This document shows positions 7,881 to 17,305 of a DNA stretch of 56,588 bases, one piece after another; position 1 is the first letter of the stretch; the number at the start of each line of letters is the position of its first letter. The stretch comes from Gammaproteobacteria bacterium. Its GTDB lineage: Bacteria > Pseudomonadota > Gammaproteobacteria > JAJFKG01. Under the pieces are notes generated by a model that made no database searches, was not told where the DNA came from, and worked only from the letters and a program-made list of their open reading frames with translations. The DNA is taken from contig JAJNDI010000018.1 in assembly GCA_021156325.1 (NCBI GenBank), positions 1 through 56,588 on the forward strand, in the 5' to 3' direction. The position numbers and the translations under genes are program-made.

Positions 7881-10800
7881 TTAATTATTAATTACTAGGC
7901 CATCTTCTACTTTTTCTGCTCTTTCTGCTGTGCTGATATACTCTTCAAAACCGGATTGGAAGAGGTTACTAAAAAAGCAGTTTCTATTATTGACCAATCC
8001 TGATACCTCCGTTTGCATTCTTGGATAAGGAGTATCTTCAATATTATTTGGATCAGCGCTTTTGGCAATTACCACACTAATAATAATTCTTTGGATATAT
8101 TCTGGTGTGAGAAATAAATCAGGATGAATTTTTTGTATATTTTTTTGTATTTGACATAAAAGTCCATACAGTTGTCCTGAAAGTGAATCTTGAATAATTT
8201 CTTCAGTGAAAAATTGTTGAATGTATTGTGGGTCTTCTAAAGAGTTCAGGGTTTTTGTGGTATAAACTTCCATGAATGCGATATCTTGCAAGCTTTCATG
8301 ATAAGCCATGCTGTTTTGAATATCAGCTTTCAGTCCTGAAGGATTTTCTCGATTTATAAAGTTACCCAGTTTTGTGATTAATAAGTCGTACATTGAAAAA
8401 AGATTCAGGGGTATTGCGCCCATAGAACCTAATAGGAGCCCAATCCATCTTGCTTTTTCCGGGGAGAGTGATATACCGGCCAAATCACTCAGGCGGGATA
8501 AGAAGTAATTCATATTCATACCGGCTCCGCTAAAACCGCCGCAAGGAAATACCGTACCGATTATCCAGAGAGCTGCCATACCGTTTAGGACATTACTTTT
8601 ATTTTTCCTAAGCCAGGATAGAAAACCTTCTGGTGAATCCGGTGAAGATCTAAGCTCTCTGCAGAATTGAATGAAATTGGAAAAAATCTGGGGAGATCTT
8701 TTGATGAGAGCGACTAATTGCTTGGTCCCATTATAGGCCGTGGGGCCAAAAATCTGAAAGAAGCGAATGTACAAACCCGTTGCGATCGCGATTTCAATTC
8801 GTGACCAATCCAGATGAGAAGAGCTTCCTCCTGTACTGGAGGGATCACAGATAGCATCGTGAGGCGGAATAATAATCTCACTGGGAGGAATAAGCGCAGA
8901 TAAAAAATAGGATATGCTGGTTGTAGCAGCGGGTATGCCTATAAGAGTGCCTATGATAACGTGCGCAGCATCCTCACTGAAGGAAGACCATTGCGTATTT
9001 TCGCTTGTTGGAACCGAGCTCTCATCTAAGGCTTGTAGCGCAGCAGTTTCAGAAGTTAACAAAACTTTTTTCAGCATTTCGCCTATCGCAGCCTTATGGG
9101 TTCCAAATACAAAGCGGTTTAGATTTCTGCACAAATTACCGGTGTATAAGGCAACATTTGAAGCAATAATAGAATCTGCAGCAGCATTAATAGGAAAATA
9201 TTTACCTAGGGGCGCAGAGAAGTTACAAAGAAAATGAGCAGAACTGAGCGCTGATCCCGTTGACATTTCTGCTGAACCCCAGACAGCCAACGTGAGGGGA
9301 GCTATATTGCTCACCCCCGCTATCCAATACAAAAAAGTTTCCAGAGCTGTTTCAGTATCAGGACGGTTATACAAGCTTAATACAATACTTTCTATAGAAG
9401 GTAAAATGATGCTCATGAAATAAGCAGTAACAATGATGTTTTGTCCAAAGCCTGCCCATAAAGCATCAGTGGTCAACTCGGGAAAATAGTCTTCTGCAAA
9501 TTCTCCGGAAAATCTTATAAATACGCTGGTACTAAGAAGATCAAGGAAAAGGACGCCGCCTACGGAGACTAGACTCAGATGAAATGGGGAAAATAAACTT
9601 TTAGCGAGACGCAGCACTTTATCACGTGTTTCTTTGCAATCAGTGTCTTGATAATTTTTTCCCGATTCTCTGGAAAAGCTGGCTAAGAGAAGCTGGAGTT
9701 TTTGTGGATTAAGATTTACAAGAGATATTACCTCTGCTTGATCTAGCAAAGCGTTTAGAGGAATGAAAGGAAAGGTGTTTGCTCCTTCTGCTTGATCTCT
9801 ACCCCTATCTTCTTCAACCTCAACTTCCTCGATGTCTTCATGTCCGTCTGACGCTACAGGAAGAAGGGGCGCTCCTTCATCTAAGGCTTCGATGCGGGAG
9901 CGTGAAGATTTTTCTTGGGAGCTTTCCACTAACTGTCGTGTTTTTTCTTGAAATTCTTTCTCAATAGCAGGTTGTTTATATCGTGTGAGAAAAAAAGCAG
10001 CTGTGTTAGTTCCAAAGTAAAGAAGCGTGCTCCAGAACAACCACCCCATAGAATAAGTTGATTGCTGATCAGTGGGAGTTGGTGTCGGAGTGGGTTTTGC
10101 AGCAGGTGTTGGCCCTGGCGTTGGTGTCGGTAATGGACTTGGTTTTGCAGCAGGTGTTGGTCCTGGCGTTGGTGTCGGTAATGGACTTGGTTTTGCAGCA
10201 GGTGTTGGTCCTGGCGTTGGTGTCGGTAATGGACTTGGTTTTGCAGCAGGTGTTGGCCCTGGCGTTGGTGTCGGTAATGGACTTGGTTTTGCAGTAGGTG
10301 TTGTTGCTGGCGTTGGCGTCGGTAACGGAGTTGGTTTCGACGTTGGTGTTGATGTTGGTTTTGGAGTCGGCGCAGGCGGTATTATCGGTGTGGGACTGGG
10401 GCTTGGTTTTTGTGTCCACGAATTAAAATAAGACGTACCATCATTGTAACCCAGATACAGAGTTATCCATTTAAGAGGATCTCCTAACCAATAACCCAAG
10501 CAGCTTGCTAAATAGCTATTATTACGCTCTTCTGTAGTATCAACCTGGCAGCCATTGCTGTTTTCATTAAACTCTTGGGCAATTTCTTGCTCATAGGTGC
10601 ACGTATCAAGATTTCCTTTTATAGTCTGAACGCCCACTATCGGTGTTGCGCTGACTAAACTGACATTAGAATATCCCCCTAATTCTCCCAAAACTTGCGC
10701 AATGCCATCTACCACTTGAATAGCATTGGTCGTAAGCTTCTCGATACTTGCCCCCACCATACGGAATACAGTGTTTTTAGCCGTTGACATCAACGATAGA

Positions 10801-12116
10801 TCTTCAAATGCGGTGTTTTCCAAATCGATGAACAAAGGTGCATCTACAGAAGAAGTGCCTAGCTCAATTTGAACATGTTTACCGTGGCTGCCGCAAAAGT
10901 TGACGCCTTTTCCTGCAAGAGAAGTTAAACTAATCAGTGCATTTGATAAGTCTGCTTTAAATTGAGGAGGGACAAGATAACTGCAGTTGGTTAATAAACC
11001 TTTCACAAAACTACCTGTCATTCCAAAGTTTGTTCGTGAGTTCAATATCCAGGAACTATCAAAAATACCCCTTAAGGGCACTCCCTGTCGATTGTCTGAG
11101 TCATCGACTTGAAAATTAAGCCCCATAAAATGGATGCCTGCAGCATTTAGCTTTCGCCCTTTTAATAAACTTTCTTTTAAATCAAAACAGGTTACAGGAG
11201 TCCCAGCTTTAACAAAGGGTTCCCCATTGAGAGTTGCGGAATAGGTATATCCATTGTCCTTAAGAAACTTTGCAAAAAGCAACTCACCTTCTGTACCGAT
11301 ATACTGAGCTGGTGTATTTAAGAAAAAGTTATCCTGTATTTGTTGAGTTAATGTGCTAGAAGTGTTGACATAAATATTCTGTTTGGGAACTTTAAGAAAA
11401 ATAGAAAGTGATGTTGTTATTTCATTAAGGCAAGCAGGTTGAGCGTCTGCAGCGCTTACCCCTGTGTTTGCTGGTATGACCGTTGCTACCGCCAATTCAA
11501 CATTTCCTTTTACAGTTTGCGGGATATCGCTTAAGGTTTTGTTGGGCTGAGAATCGAGTGTCCTGTTGACTTCAGAAGTATTAAAAGGCAACGCTTGTGA
11601 AACCAAGATCGCGGGAGAAGGGTTATTCGTATTATTGGTATGATGATAAGTTTCATTGACGGTTGATATGACAGAATGGTTAGCAGGGGTTGCTCGAGCG
11701 GCATTGCTGTCTGCGCTATTATTGCCGCCACTCGTTAAATTACGGGGCTTGCGGTTGATTCGATTAAGATTAGGAGTTGAACGGGTAGTCTCATTGACTT
11801 TAATGGCTGCATCAGCAACTTGCATCAAAGAAAACATAGTTCCCCAAAAGACAACGCTTTTCGCTGCCTGTAGTGCAGCAGCATTATAAGTCTCAACAGC
11901 TTTGGCTTTTTTCCCGCCAGCGATGCGCTGTTTGGCATTGGCCGGATGAAGAGAGTGAGGAGGGTTTGAATGCTCCAATTTTTGTTCTTTAGCGTGCGCT
12001 TTTTTGATAAGATTTTCTTGAGAACGACGTATTTCACGGGCTGATTTTGGTTGTGCTGCTCTTTTCGCATGTTTAATCTGATTTGCAATGTCTCTTTTAT
12101 TGCTATTACCGCTCAT
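7881..12116 (-). CDS. Giant Pro-rich multi-pass membrane protein (cassette copy A), 1411 aa, function unknown
   Basis: Unrecognised family. Order of regions: a basic, Lys/Arg-rich cytosolic N-terminus (residues 1-78); a membrane anchor (~79-101, [17 protein letters not shown]); an Asn/Thr-rich stretch; and an extracytoplasmic Cys-containing domain (~200-560, with [17 protein letters not shown] and [13 protein letters not shown]). These are followed by a Pro/Thr linker (~568-685) with four 16-residue repeats, a membrane segment (~688-710), an acidic linker and about eight hydrophobic segments to ~1300, then a soluble C-tail. ATG 12116 has AGAGG 8 nt upstream. It is 67 nt downstream of the copy-A barrel gene, so the two are probably one transcript. 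The size and topology suggest an inner-membrane protein reaching through the periplasm toward the barrel; that is inference. A secreted or host-directed membrane protein is an alternative. Confidence 0.8.
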   Translation of the reverse strand: MSGNSNKRDIANQIKHAKRAAQPKSAREIRRSQENLIKKAHAKEQKLEHSNPPHSLHPANAKQRIAGGKKAKAVETYNAAALQAAKSVVFWGTMFSLMQVADAAIKVNETTRSTPNLNRINRKPRNLTSGGNNSADSNAARATPANHSVISTVNETYHHTNNTNNPSPAILVSQALPFNTSEVNRTLDSQPNKTLSDIPQTVKGNVELAVATVIPANTGVSAADAQPACLNEITTSLSIFLKVPKQNIYVNTSSTLTQQIQDNFFLNTPAQYIGTEGELLFAKFLKDNGYTYSATLNGEPFVKAGTPVTCFDLKESLLKGRKLNAAGIHFMGLNFQVDDSDNRQGVPLRGIFDSSWILNSRTNFGMTGSFVKGLLTNCSYLVPPQFKADLSNALISLTSLAGKGVNFCGSHGKHVQIELGTSSVDAPLFIDLENTAFEDLSLMSTAKNTVFRMVGASIEKLTTNAIQVVDGIAQVLGELGGYSNVSLVSATPIVGVQTIKGNLDTCTYEQEIAQEFNENSNGCQVDTTEERNNSYLASCLGYWLGDPLKWITLYLGYNDGTSYFNSWTQKPSPSPTPIIPPAPTPKPTSTPTSKPTPLPTPTPATTPTAKPSPLPTPTPGPTPAAKPSPLPTPTPGPTPAAKPSPLPTPTPGPTPAAKPSPLPTPTPGPTPAAKPTPTPTPTDQQSTYSMGWLFWSTLLYFGTNTAAFFLTRYKQPAIEKEFQEKTRQLVESSQEKSSRSRIEALDEGAPLLPVASDGHEDIEEVEVEEDRGRDQAEGANTFPFIPLNALLDQAEVISLVNLNPQKLQLLLASFSRESGKNYQDTDCKETRDKVLRLAKSLFSPFHLSLVSVGGVLFLDLLSTSVFIRFSGEFAEDYFPELTTDALWAGFGQNIIVTAYFMSIILPSIESIVLSLYNRPDTETALETFLYWIAGVSNIAPLTLAVWGSAEMSTGSALSSAHFLCNFSAPLGKYFPINAAADSIIASNVALYTGNLCRNLNRFVFGTHKAAIGEMLKKVLLTSETAALQALDESSVPTSENTQWSSFSEDAAHVIIGTLIGIPAATTSISYFLSALIPPSEIIIPPHDAICDPSSTGGSSSHLDWSRIEIAIATGLYIRFFQIFGPTAYNGTKQLVALIKRSPQIFSNFIQFCRELRSSPDSPEGFLSWLRKNKSNVLNGMAALWIIGTVFPCGGFSGAGMNMNYFLSRLSDLAGISLSPEKARWIGLLLGSMGAIPLNLFSMYDLLITKLGNFINRENPSGLKADIQNSMAYHESLQDIAFMEVYTTKTLNSLEDPQYIQQFFTEEIIQDSLSGQLYGLLCQIQKNIQKIHPDLFLTPEYIQRIIISVVIAKSADPNNIEDTPYPRMQTEVSGLVNNRNCFFSNLFQSGFEEYISTAERAEKVEDGLVINN
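10105..10296 (-). repeat. Four 48-bp tandem repeats encoding the Pro/Thr linker
   Basis: Units start at 10105, 10153, 10201 and 10249. Each 48-bp unit encodes [16 protein letters not shown]. They are nearly identical at the DNA level, with the last unit diverging (GCAGTA in place of GCAGCA), and degenerate Pro-rich units continue to about 10420. Because 48 is a multiple of three, unit gain or loss changes linker length without breaking frame. Confidence 0.95.
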
Positions 12117-12183
12117 ATCTTTAATACCTCTTATTCTTGTATCTTAAAAATTAAAAAATTTCTTTTTCTTATCGTATATTGCG

Positions 12184-13512
12184 CTAGGGCGTAACGCGCT
12201 TATCTTGAAAATGGCATTGGTTAGCAGTAACACCATTTTCACAAGTGTAATCAACTCCCTGGGGGATCCAGTTATTACCTACTTGTTGTCCTGCATTATC
12301 ATTGTAAAGAGTCAGTTGTGTGATAGCTCCGTCTATATCGTAAAAACAATGAGCTGTCTTTGAGCTGGTGGTATATTGGCTTGAATTAAATTCAATATTA
12401 TCGCTTCCATAAAACGTATTTGCGCTGCCGTGCCATCCATCAGGAGCCGTAAAATAATTTAAACCACCAGTCGTTGATTCCAAGGTAATGGTGTTATCTG
12501 CAGGACAACTCATAAATGTGGGGATAGTTGAACCATCCGCTACAGCCAACACAGTGGACATCCTGACTGCAGGCGTGCGCGTCCAATCAATCAAGCTTTG
12601 TTGAGAACCGGTTTCACTTAAATCAGCATAAGTGGCTTGATGAGTGCCGCCAACGTTATCATCTAAAGCGACATTAAAGCGAAGACCGGTTGTGTAATAA
12701 CGCTGAGTCGAAGTTAACTCTTTGGTGAAATCGGTGACTGCTTCCAGCTCGGTTTGCATCCCTTTGATAGAAGGCGTTAACCAACTTAAGCCTGCGCTGT
12801 AACCGTGTTCGGTTTGGCGAAGATCAGAGCTTAAGGTTAATTTAAGGGTCGGAAATAAGCGTTGCTCGACAGTGGCGTGACCGCCGAAGCCTTGTACATC
12901 TTGATCAGTGTATTGCGTATCAAAACGAACGGTGTCGTAATCAACACCGCCGCTCAAGCGGCTGTAAGGCCACAGGTGGGTGGCTATATTAAGATGCGCG
13001 TTGCCGCTGTTCGCGCCGGCAATACGTTGTTGGCTCAAATAATCTAAATTGTTCACCGAATCGTGAATGGTTTCATCAGCAATATCTTTGCTAGGAGAAT
13101 GCGTGTAATAACCGCCAAACCCTAAAGACTGCAGCATTTTGTTATCGAGCATATATGCATAATCAGCGCCCAAGGCATTCTGGCCGACCCACTGAGAAAT
13201 CGTATCAGTGGTGAAGTCAAAATCAAGCTTCTCATCCAGGCGCTCACCGGTGACTTTAATACGTTGATTGTTGGTGATATTAACCCCATAGGTCGCATTC
13301 AAGCGAAAAATGCGAGGACCCCCGTTTAATTCAACCGCAGCCGCATGCTGGTTGAGATTGTTATCACTGCTGTTGCTGTCAGCAGCCTCATTTAAGCCTG
13401 AAATTATGGGTGTTGGGGAGGTATTTGTTTCTGTTGTTGCATAAATAGATGATGTAATGCCTGCAATCGTGCAGATCAATACAAATTTACCAATACGATG
13501 TAACGTTCTCAT
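12184..13512 (-). CDS. Predicted outer-membrane beta-barrel protein (cassette copy A)
   Basis: The signal peptide is MRTLHRIGKFVLICTIAG followed by ITSSIYA. The body is the same beta-barrel family as 6052-7482, with near-identical blocks (ELNGGPRIFRLNATYGVN, WVGQNALGADYAYML, YTHSPSKDIA, GFGGHA). The C-terminal ~100 residues have diverged but keep Cys pairs (HCFYDIDG, CENGVTANQCHF). The open frame extends upstream to 13773, but ATG 13512 is right: AAGGAG lies 8 nt upstream and the signal peptide starts there. About 442 residues. It lacks a segment near the N-terminus present in copy B (the SGYHDSVLGFVGEAKV region). It is the first gene of cassette A, followed by the 1411-residue protein after 67 nt. 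Confidence 0.82.
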   Translation of the reverse strand: MRTLHRIGKFVLICTIAGITSSIYATTETNTSPTPIISGLNEAADSNSSDNNLNQHAAAVELNGGPRIFRLNATYGVNITNNQRIKVTGERLDEKLDFDFTTDTISQWVGQNALGADYAYMLDNKMLQSLGFGGYYTHSPSKDIADETIHDSVNNLDYLSQQRIAGANSGNAHLNIATHLWPYSRLSGGVDYDTVRFDTQYTDQDVQGFGGHATVEQRLFPTLKLTLSSDLRQTEHGYSAGLSWLTPSIKGMQTELEAVTDFTKELTSTQRYYTTGLRFNVALDDNVGGTHQATYADLSETGSQQSLIDWTRTPAVRMSTVLAVADGSTIPTFMSCPADNTITLESTTGGLNYFTAPDGWHGSANTFYGSDNIEFNSSQYTTSSKTAHCFYDIDGAITQLTLYNDNAGQQVGNNWIPQGVDYTCENGVTANQCHFQDKRVTP

Positions 13513-13589
13513 AACATTTTCTCCTTGAGAAGTCGATAACATAGCAATACAGCAAGATTCAGCACGCTCCAAGGTTATTTCCTGGAAGC

Positions 13590-13747
13590 TCGTTTCCTCT
13601 GACAATGTATCCTTTTGAAGAAGATGACGGCGTGATTGGAAATAACGCCTGTGATAGGGGGTTAATTGTCCAACCGGCTGCCTTGTAGTATTTATAGGGG
13701 AGGCCAATTTCCTTAGCCGTGGCAACCTATTGCTTCGGGAATAAATA
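13590..13747 (-). repeat. Duplicated leader of the barrel genes, copy A
   Basis: This aligns with 7561-7720 over its full length. It lies upstream of the copy-A barrel start and probably holds its promoter and 5' untranslated region. From here to about 14060 I see no gene or clear element. Confidence 0.75.
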
Positions 13748-14060
13748 GTATCAAAATTTACCCATAAATTCAATTGATGTTGAATCGAGGAGTAAATCGA
13801 TTCTTCCGAGCAAACAGTTTAATTAATCTATCTTATTGAAATTCATAGCATAAAACGTATAAAGTAGAGGGTGTATCTCTGGATTGTCTGTTTGCGCCTT
13901 CACAACAACGGGTAAGTCATAAGAAAGATATAACCGTAAAAGACTTTGTCTGGATAGGCATAAGGAGCTGCCCTGTATACGGTTTGTTATCGGCAAGATG
14001 AATTTTTCAAGGATAAGATGCGTTATAGCGGAAGGCTTCTTTAAACAGCATCTCTTATAC

Positions 14061-14222
14061 TACAAATCAACAGGATAATGACTTACAGGCTGTACTGACT
14101 TTTTCCGGTATTGCCGTTTTATAACCCCTGTATAATGAACCTTGTCAAATTGCATAACTCCTTGTATTTTGTGCCAACGCGTATAAGGTTCACGCCTTAT
14201 ACGCGTCTTTTTTTATCCTCTT
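14061..14222 (+). repeat. Tandem intergenic repeat, unit 1 (promoter, short RNA, terminator)
   Basis: A 162-bp unit is repeated at 14276-14438 with a 215-bp offset. The last ~80 bp are almost identical, including TATAAT, the CTCCTTG stretch and the terminator stem. The upstream part (CTTACAGG...CTGACTTT) is conserved with scattered changes. The two units are separated by ~50 bp of unrelated sequence. Confidence 0.9.
14143..14214 (+). ncRNA. Candidate small RNA 1, about 72 nt, with intrinsic terminator
   Basis: TATAAT at 14131-14136 predicts a start near 14143. The transcript would contain an unpaired stretch with AACTCCTTGTATTTTGTG (an anti-Shine-Dalgarno-like CUCCUUG). It ends in a perfect 12-bp stem ACGCGTATAAGG / CCTTATACGCGT (14177-14206) and a run of T residues. 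The -35 is unclear. An alternative promoter, TTGTCA-17-TATTTT, begins inside the unit and would give only a terminator stub. No open reading frame of note. The function is unknown; the CUCCUUG could mask ribosome binding sites. Confidence 0.55.
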
Positions 14223-14275
14223 AAAATCTTCATAACCTGACAAAATAAATCGTTTCGGGTTGTGAACACTTGTAT

Positions 14276-14438
14276 TACAAATCCACAGGGCAAAGACTTA
14301 CAGGTTGTGCTGACTTTCTCCGATATGACTGCCTTATAACCCCTGTATAATGAATCTTGTCAAATTGCATAACTCCTTGTATTTTGTGCCAACGCGTATA
14401 AGGTTCACACCTTATACGCGTCTTTTTTTATTCCTCTT
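14276..14438 (+). repeat. Tandem intergenic repeat, unit 2
   Basis: Second copy of the unit at 14061-14222. It ends about 75 bp before fieF. Confidence 0.9.
14358..14429 (+). ncRNA. Candidate small RNA 2, duplicate of small RNA 1
   Basis: TATAAT at 14346-14351; predicted start near 14358. It is identical to copy 1 through the CUCCUUG stretch and the 12-bp terminator stem (14392-14421). The terminator loop differs only in its last base (TTCACA against TTCACG), and one base differs near the 5' end. It could also act simply as a terminator insulating fieF. Confidence 0.55.
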
Positions 14439-14512
14439 TTATGCCCCCCTCTCAGTACTTACCACTTATAAGGCAGACTAAGTTATACTGGCATTTTTAT
14501 TAGGGCAAGATC

Positions 14513-15652
14513 ATGGAAAAACAAGAGCGTTATCGTATCGTTCGCCGCGTCACCATCGTGAGCGTATTAACCAATACAGGTTTGGGGATTCTAAAAACCC
14601 TGTTGGGATATATTGGCCATTCTCATGCCCTTTTTGCTGACGGCTTGCACTCTTTTTCTGATTTATTAAGTGATATATTAGTGTTGTTTGCTTCCAAAGT
14701 AGGCGGGCAAGATGCTGATCACAATCACCCTTATGGGCACCAACGTATTGAAACCGCTGCTACCGTCGTGGTGGCGGTATTGGTAATGCTCACCGGTGTT
14801 TGGATCTTGATCGATGCAGCAGAAAAGTTCATCCACGGCGCTTCATTGTTGCGCCCCGATCAATATGTCTTATGGGCAGCGATCTTTTCCATTATGGCCA
14901 ATGAAGCCTTATTTCGTTACACCTTGTGGGAAGGCAATAGACTCAATTCCAATTTGCTGCGTGCCAATGCGTGGCACAGCCGCAGCGATGCCTTGTCTTC
15001 AGTCGTTGTTGTCCTAGGGGTGAGCGGCGCATTGCTAGGCGTGCTGTGGCTAGACAGTGTTGCAGCCATTATTGTCGGCGTTCTCGTGATGAAAATGGGC
15101 TGGGATTTAGGTTTTTCCAGTGTGCGCGAACTGATAGATACCGGCCTTGATAAAACCACACTTCGCGCCATTGAATCTGTCATTTGCGCCGTTCCCGGTG
15201 TCTGCGCTCTGCATTGTTTGCGTACGCGTTTAATGGGCGGTGAAGGCTATGTCGATGTGCATATTTTAGTTGAGCCTCATTTAACCGTTTCTGAAGGGCA
15301 TTACATCAGTCAACATGTCCATCATCAATTGGTTAAGACATTTGACCAGATCACTGATGTAACCGTGCATGTGGATCCCGAAGAAGATGGTAAAGCCGAA
15401 TTATCCCAGGATTTGCCGCCTCGCTGTGAATTGTTACCGCAATTGCAGCGGTGTTGGCAGGCATTGCCTGGCGCAAACACTATTGCCAACATCACCTTAC
15501 ATTATCTGGAAGGACAGGTTTGGGTTGACCTCTTTTTTAAAGACCCACTCTTGTGCGCTGGTGCTGCGGCGGGATTAAAACAACGTTATCAGGCAGTAGT
15601 TTCGGAGTTTTCCTTTGTTATCATAGCAGGCTTGTGGATTGAAAAAGACTAA
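14513..15652 (+). CDS. fieF: Cation diffusion facilitator (FieF/CzcD-type metal efflux)
   Basis: Inner-membrane proton/divalent metal antiporter (Fe2+, Zn2+ or similar) of the CDF family. It shows the first metal-site helix (HALFADGLHSFSDLLSD), the NHPYGHQRIE segment typical of the family, and a second site (HSRSDALSSVVV). Six membrane segments are followed by a cytosolic dimerisation domain (ADVTVHVDPEE-type sequence near residue 280). At 379 residues it is longer than E. coli FieF (about 300) because of a C-terminal extension of ~80 residues without an obvious motif. AGGGCA precedes ATG 14513. Substrate cannot be told from sequence alone. Confidence 0.9.
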   Translation: MEKQERYRIVRRVTIVSVLTNTGLGILKTLLGYIGHSHALFADGLHSFSDLLSDILVLFASKVGGQDADHNHPYGHQRIETAATVVVAVLVMLTGVWILIDAAEKFIHGASLLRPDQYVLWAAIFSIMANEALFRYTLWEGNRLNSNLLRANAWHSRSDALSSVVVVLGVSGALLGVLWLDSVAAIIVGVLVMKMGWDLGFSSVRELIDTGLDKTTLRAIESVICAVPGVCALHCLRTRLMGGEGYVDVHILVEPHLTVSEGHYISQHVHHQLVKTFDQITDVTVHVDPEEDGKAELSQDLPPRCELLPQLQRCWQALPGANTIANITLHYLEGQVWVDLFFKDPLLCAGAAAGLKQRYQAVVSEFSFVIIAGLWIEKD

Positions 15653-15721
15653 ACCCCCGGAAATTGCTGGTTTTGTGCTATAGTATTTAAATAACGCGGC
15701 GGGATTTTAGGACACCCTATC

Positions 15722-16300
15722 ATGAAAGTAACCAATCGATTTATTTTCTTGTTGATTAGCATAATAGCGCTGATATTAAGTGCCTCAAGCCAAGCGGAAA
15801 TTTATCGCTCTGTCGATAAGAATGGCAATATGGTTTTTTCTGATAGCCCCAGTGACACGGGCCAAAAAGTAGAATTAGCCCCTACGCAAGTATATACTCC
15901 TCCGACCGTTGAGAAATCAACCACTAATATCGATGAAGCTGGCGCGGACACTGCACCCACCGATTCCAATACAACCCAAACGCAAAATAAACCCTATGAG
16001 TCTGTTAGTATGACGGGCGTTGAAGATCAATCAACGCTGCCTCACAACATTCCTATCTCGGTGACGATATCTTCTATACCGGCTTTGCAAGCGGGCGATA
16101 GCTATAATGTGTTGATCGATGGCAATAGCAATGGGCCTGCTCAAACCAATGGGGCTTTTTCTATTCCCGTTACCGGGTTTGATCGCGGCCAGCATACCCT
16201 GCAAGCAGTTGTTGTAGATAGCAATAATAATGTTTTGAAACAAAGCAATCCTGTTACTTTTTTTATTTTTCAGCGTTCTCTTCTTGTGAATCCTCAATAG
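15722..16300 (+). CDS. DUF4124 domain periplasmic protein
   Basis: A signal peptide (residues 1-26, ending SSQA) is followed by the DUF4124 signature EIYRSVDKNGNMVFSDSPSD, common in gammaproteobacterial secreted proteins of unknown function. A Thr/Pro-rich linker leads to a C-terminal beta-sandwich-like region (VTISSIPALQAGDSYNVLID ... RGQHTLQAVVVDSNNNV) that looks like an Ig-type fold. It probably acts in the periplasm. The AT-rich stretch 15690-15721 probably holds its ribosome binding site and promoter, but none is clear-cut. Confidence 0.85.
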   Translation: MKVTNRFIFLLISIIALILSASSQAEIYRSVDKNGNMVFSDSPSDTGQKVELAPTQVYTPPTVEKSTTNIDEAGADTAPTDSNTTQTQNKPYESVSMTGVEDQSTLPHNIPISVTISSIPALQAGDSYNVLIDGNSNGPAQTNGAFSIPVTGFDRGQHTLQAVVVDSNNNVLKQSNPVTFFIFQRSLLVNPQ

Positions 16301-16303
16301 GAT

Positions 16304-16426
16304 TAAAATCCCCCCGATGTGCGTTTCACGCACATCGACCCCCTTTTTCAAAAGGAGTAAAATCTGGTTCTTCGCCCCCTTTGAAAAAGGGGGCAGCCAT
16401 GTGTGAAACACATGGCGGGGGATTTT
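16304..16426. repeat. Inverted pair of double-hairpin repeats
   Basis: The left copy (inverted) runs TAAAATCCCCCC, hairpin GATGTGCG-TTTCA-CGCACATC, then CCCCCTTTTTCAAAAGG. The right copy runs CCCCCTTTGAAAAAGGGGG, hairpin GCCATGTG-TGAAA-CACATGGC, then GGGGGATTTTA. Inner hairpin sequences differ but both pair perfectly, so the structure is conserved rather than the sequence. The right end abuts the xth reading frame and could supply GGGGGATTTTATG as an alternative initiation region. Confidence 0.9.
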
Positions 16427-16456
16427 ATGCAACAGTACCTTAGTCTGGAGAAAAAA

Positions 16457-17218
16457 GTGTTAACGATTGCTACCTGGAATGTCAATTCAGTGCGCGTGCG
16501 TTTGCCGCAAGTGTTAGATTTTTTGGAAAAACATCAGCCCGATTGTTTAGCGCTGCAGGAAACTAAAGTAGTCGATGCTGATTTTCCCAAAGAGATGATC
16601 ACAAAAGCGGGGTATCACGTCATTTATACAGGGCAAAAAACCTATAACGGTGTAGCTATTTTAAGTAAGGCGCCGTTAGAGGACTGCCTAACGGAGTTGC
16701 CGAATGTTGATCCTCTTGAGCGGCGCTTTATCGCAGCGACCCTTGGAACACTTCGTTTTATCAATGTCTATGTTCCCAATGGGGCAAGTGTCGATTCTCC
16801 TAAATATAGTTATAAACTCGATTGGTTTGCCAAATTGCGAGACTACCTGCAACTACAAATACAAGAATATAAGCAAATAGTGATGATGGGAGATTTTAAT
16901 GTTGCCCCTACCGATGCTGATATTGCTGAGCCTGAACGCTGGCGAGGGCAGGTGTTGGCAAGTCAGCCTGAGCGAGATGCTTTTCAAGCTTTAGCACAAA
17001 CGGGCGTGGTAGACTTGTTGGAACAGCGAAGGGACTACACGTGGTGGGATTATCGGGCAGGGGCTTTCCCTAAAAACAAGGGGTTAAGAATAGATCATAT
17101 TCTGGCGACACCCTCCCTGGCAGGACGGCTGGTAGAAGGCGGGGTCGATAAAGAGAGGCGAGGCCATACCTGCCCTTCCGATCATGCACCTCTTTGGGCG
17201 CGGCTTAATTTGAACTAA
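16457..17218 (+). CDS. xth: Exodeoxyribonuclease III (AP endonuclease family)
   Basis: Mg2+-dependent 3'-5' exonuclease and AP endonuclease for base-excision repair. Motifs are LTIATWNVNSVRVR (start), CLALQETKV (metal-binding Glu), VPNGASVDSPKYSYKLDW, MMGDFNVAP (active-site Asp/Asn), TWWDYR and CPSDHAPLWA (catalytic Asp-His). I chose GTG 16457 because CTGGAG lies 6 nt upstream and the family's N-terminus begins at this point. In-frame ATGs at 16427 and 16412 lie inside the repeat, and the first of these also has a G-rich site, so a repeat-derived N-terminal extension is possible. A second homologue lies at 37430-38212. Confidence 0.92.
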   Translation: MLTIATWNVNSVRVRLPQVLDFLEKHQPDCLALQETKVVDADFPKEMITKAGYHVIYTGQKTYNGVAILSKAPLEDCLTELPNVDPLERRFIAATLGTLRFINVYVPNGASVDSPKYSYKLDWFAKLRDYLQLQIQEYKQIVMMGDFNVAPTDADIAEPERWRGQVLASQPERDAFQALAQTGVVDLLEQRRDYTWWDYRAGAFPKNKGLRIDHILATPSLAGRLVEGGVDKERRGHTCPSDHAPLWARLNLN

Positions 17219-17222
17219 GGTG

Positions 17223-17251
17223 TTGCCTTTGGCGGAGATTTTCGCTATTAT
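17223..17251 (+). promoter_or_regulatory. Candidate sigma-70 promoter of rpmE
   Basis: TTGCCT, 17 nt, TATTAT, upstream of the L31 gene (start 17306). It also could drive ubiC-ubiA. Confidence 0.5.
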
Positions 17252-17305
17252 TCCCGCCCGATCTGCTAGCGTCTGCGGCGGTTCATAGAATAGAGGGTTA
17301 GGCAA

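Noticed and set aside
10105-10296. Regularly spaced repeats as a possible CRISPR array
   Set aside because: The units are contiguous with no unique spacers and encode a Pro-rich linker.
10072-10431. Long open frames on both strands over 10.07-10.43 kb (Gly/Val-rich or Thr-rich)
   Set aside because: They are shadows of the 48-bp repeats, whose length is a multiple of three and which lack stops in several frames; the real frame is the Pro/Thr linker of the 1411-residue protein.
13513-13773. N-terminal extension of barrel A up to 13773
   Set aside because: A classical signal peptide and a strong ribosome binding site start at 13512; the extension is the duplicated leader read in frame by chance.
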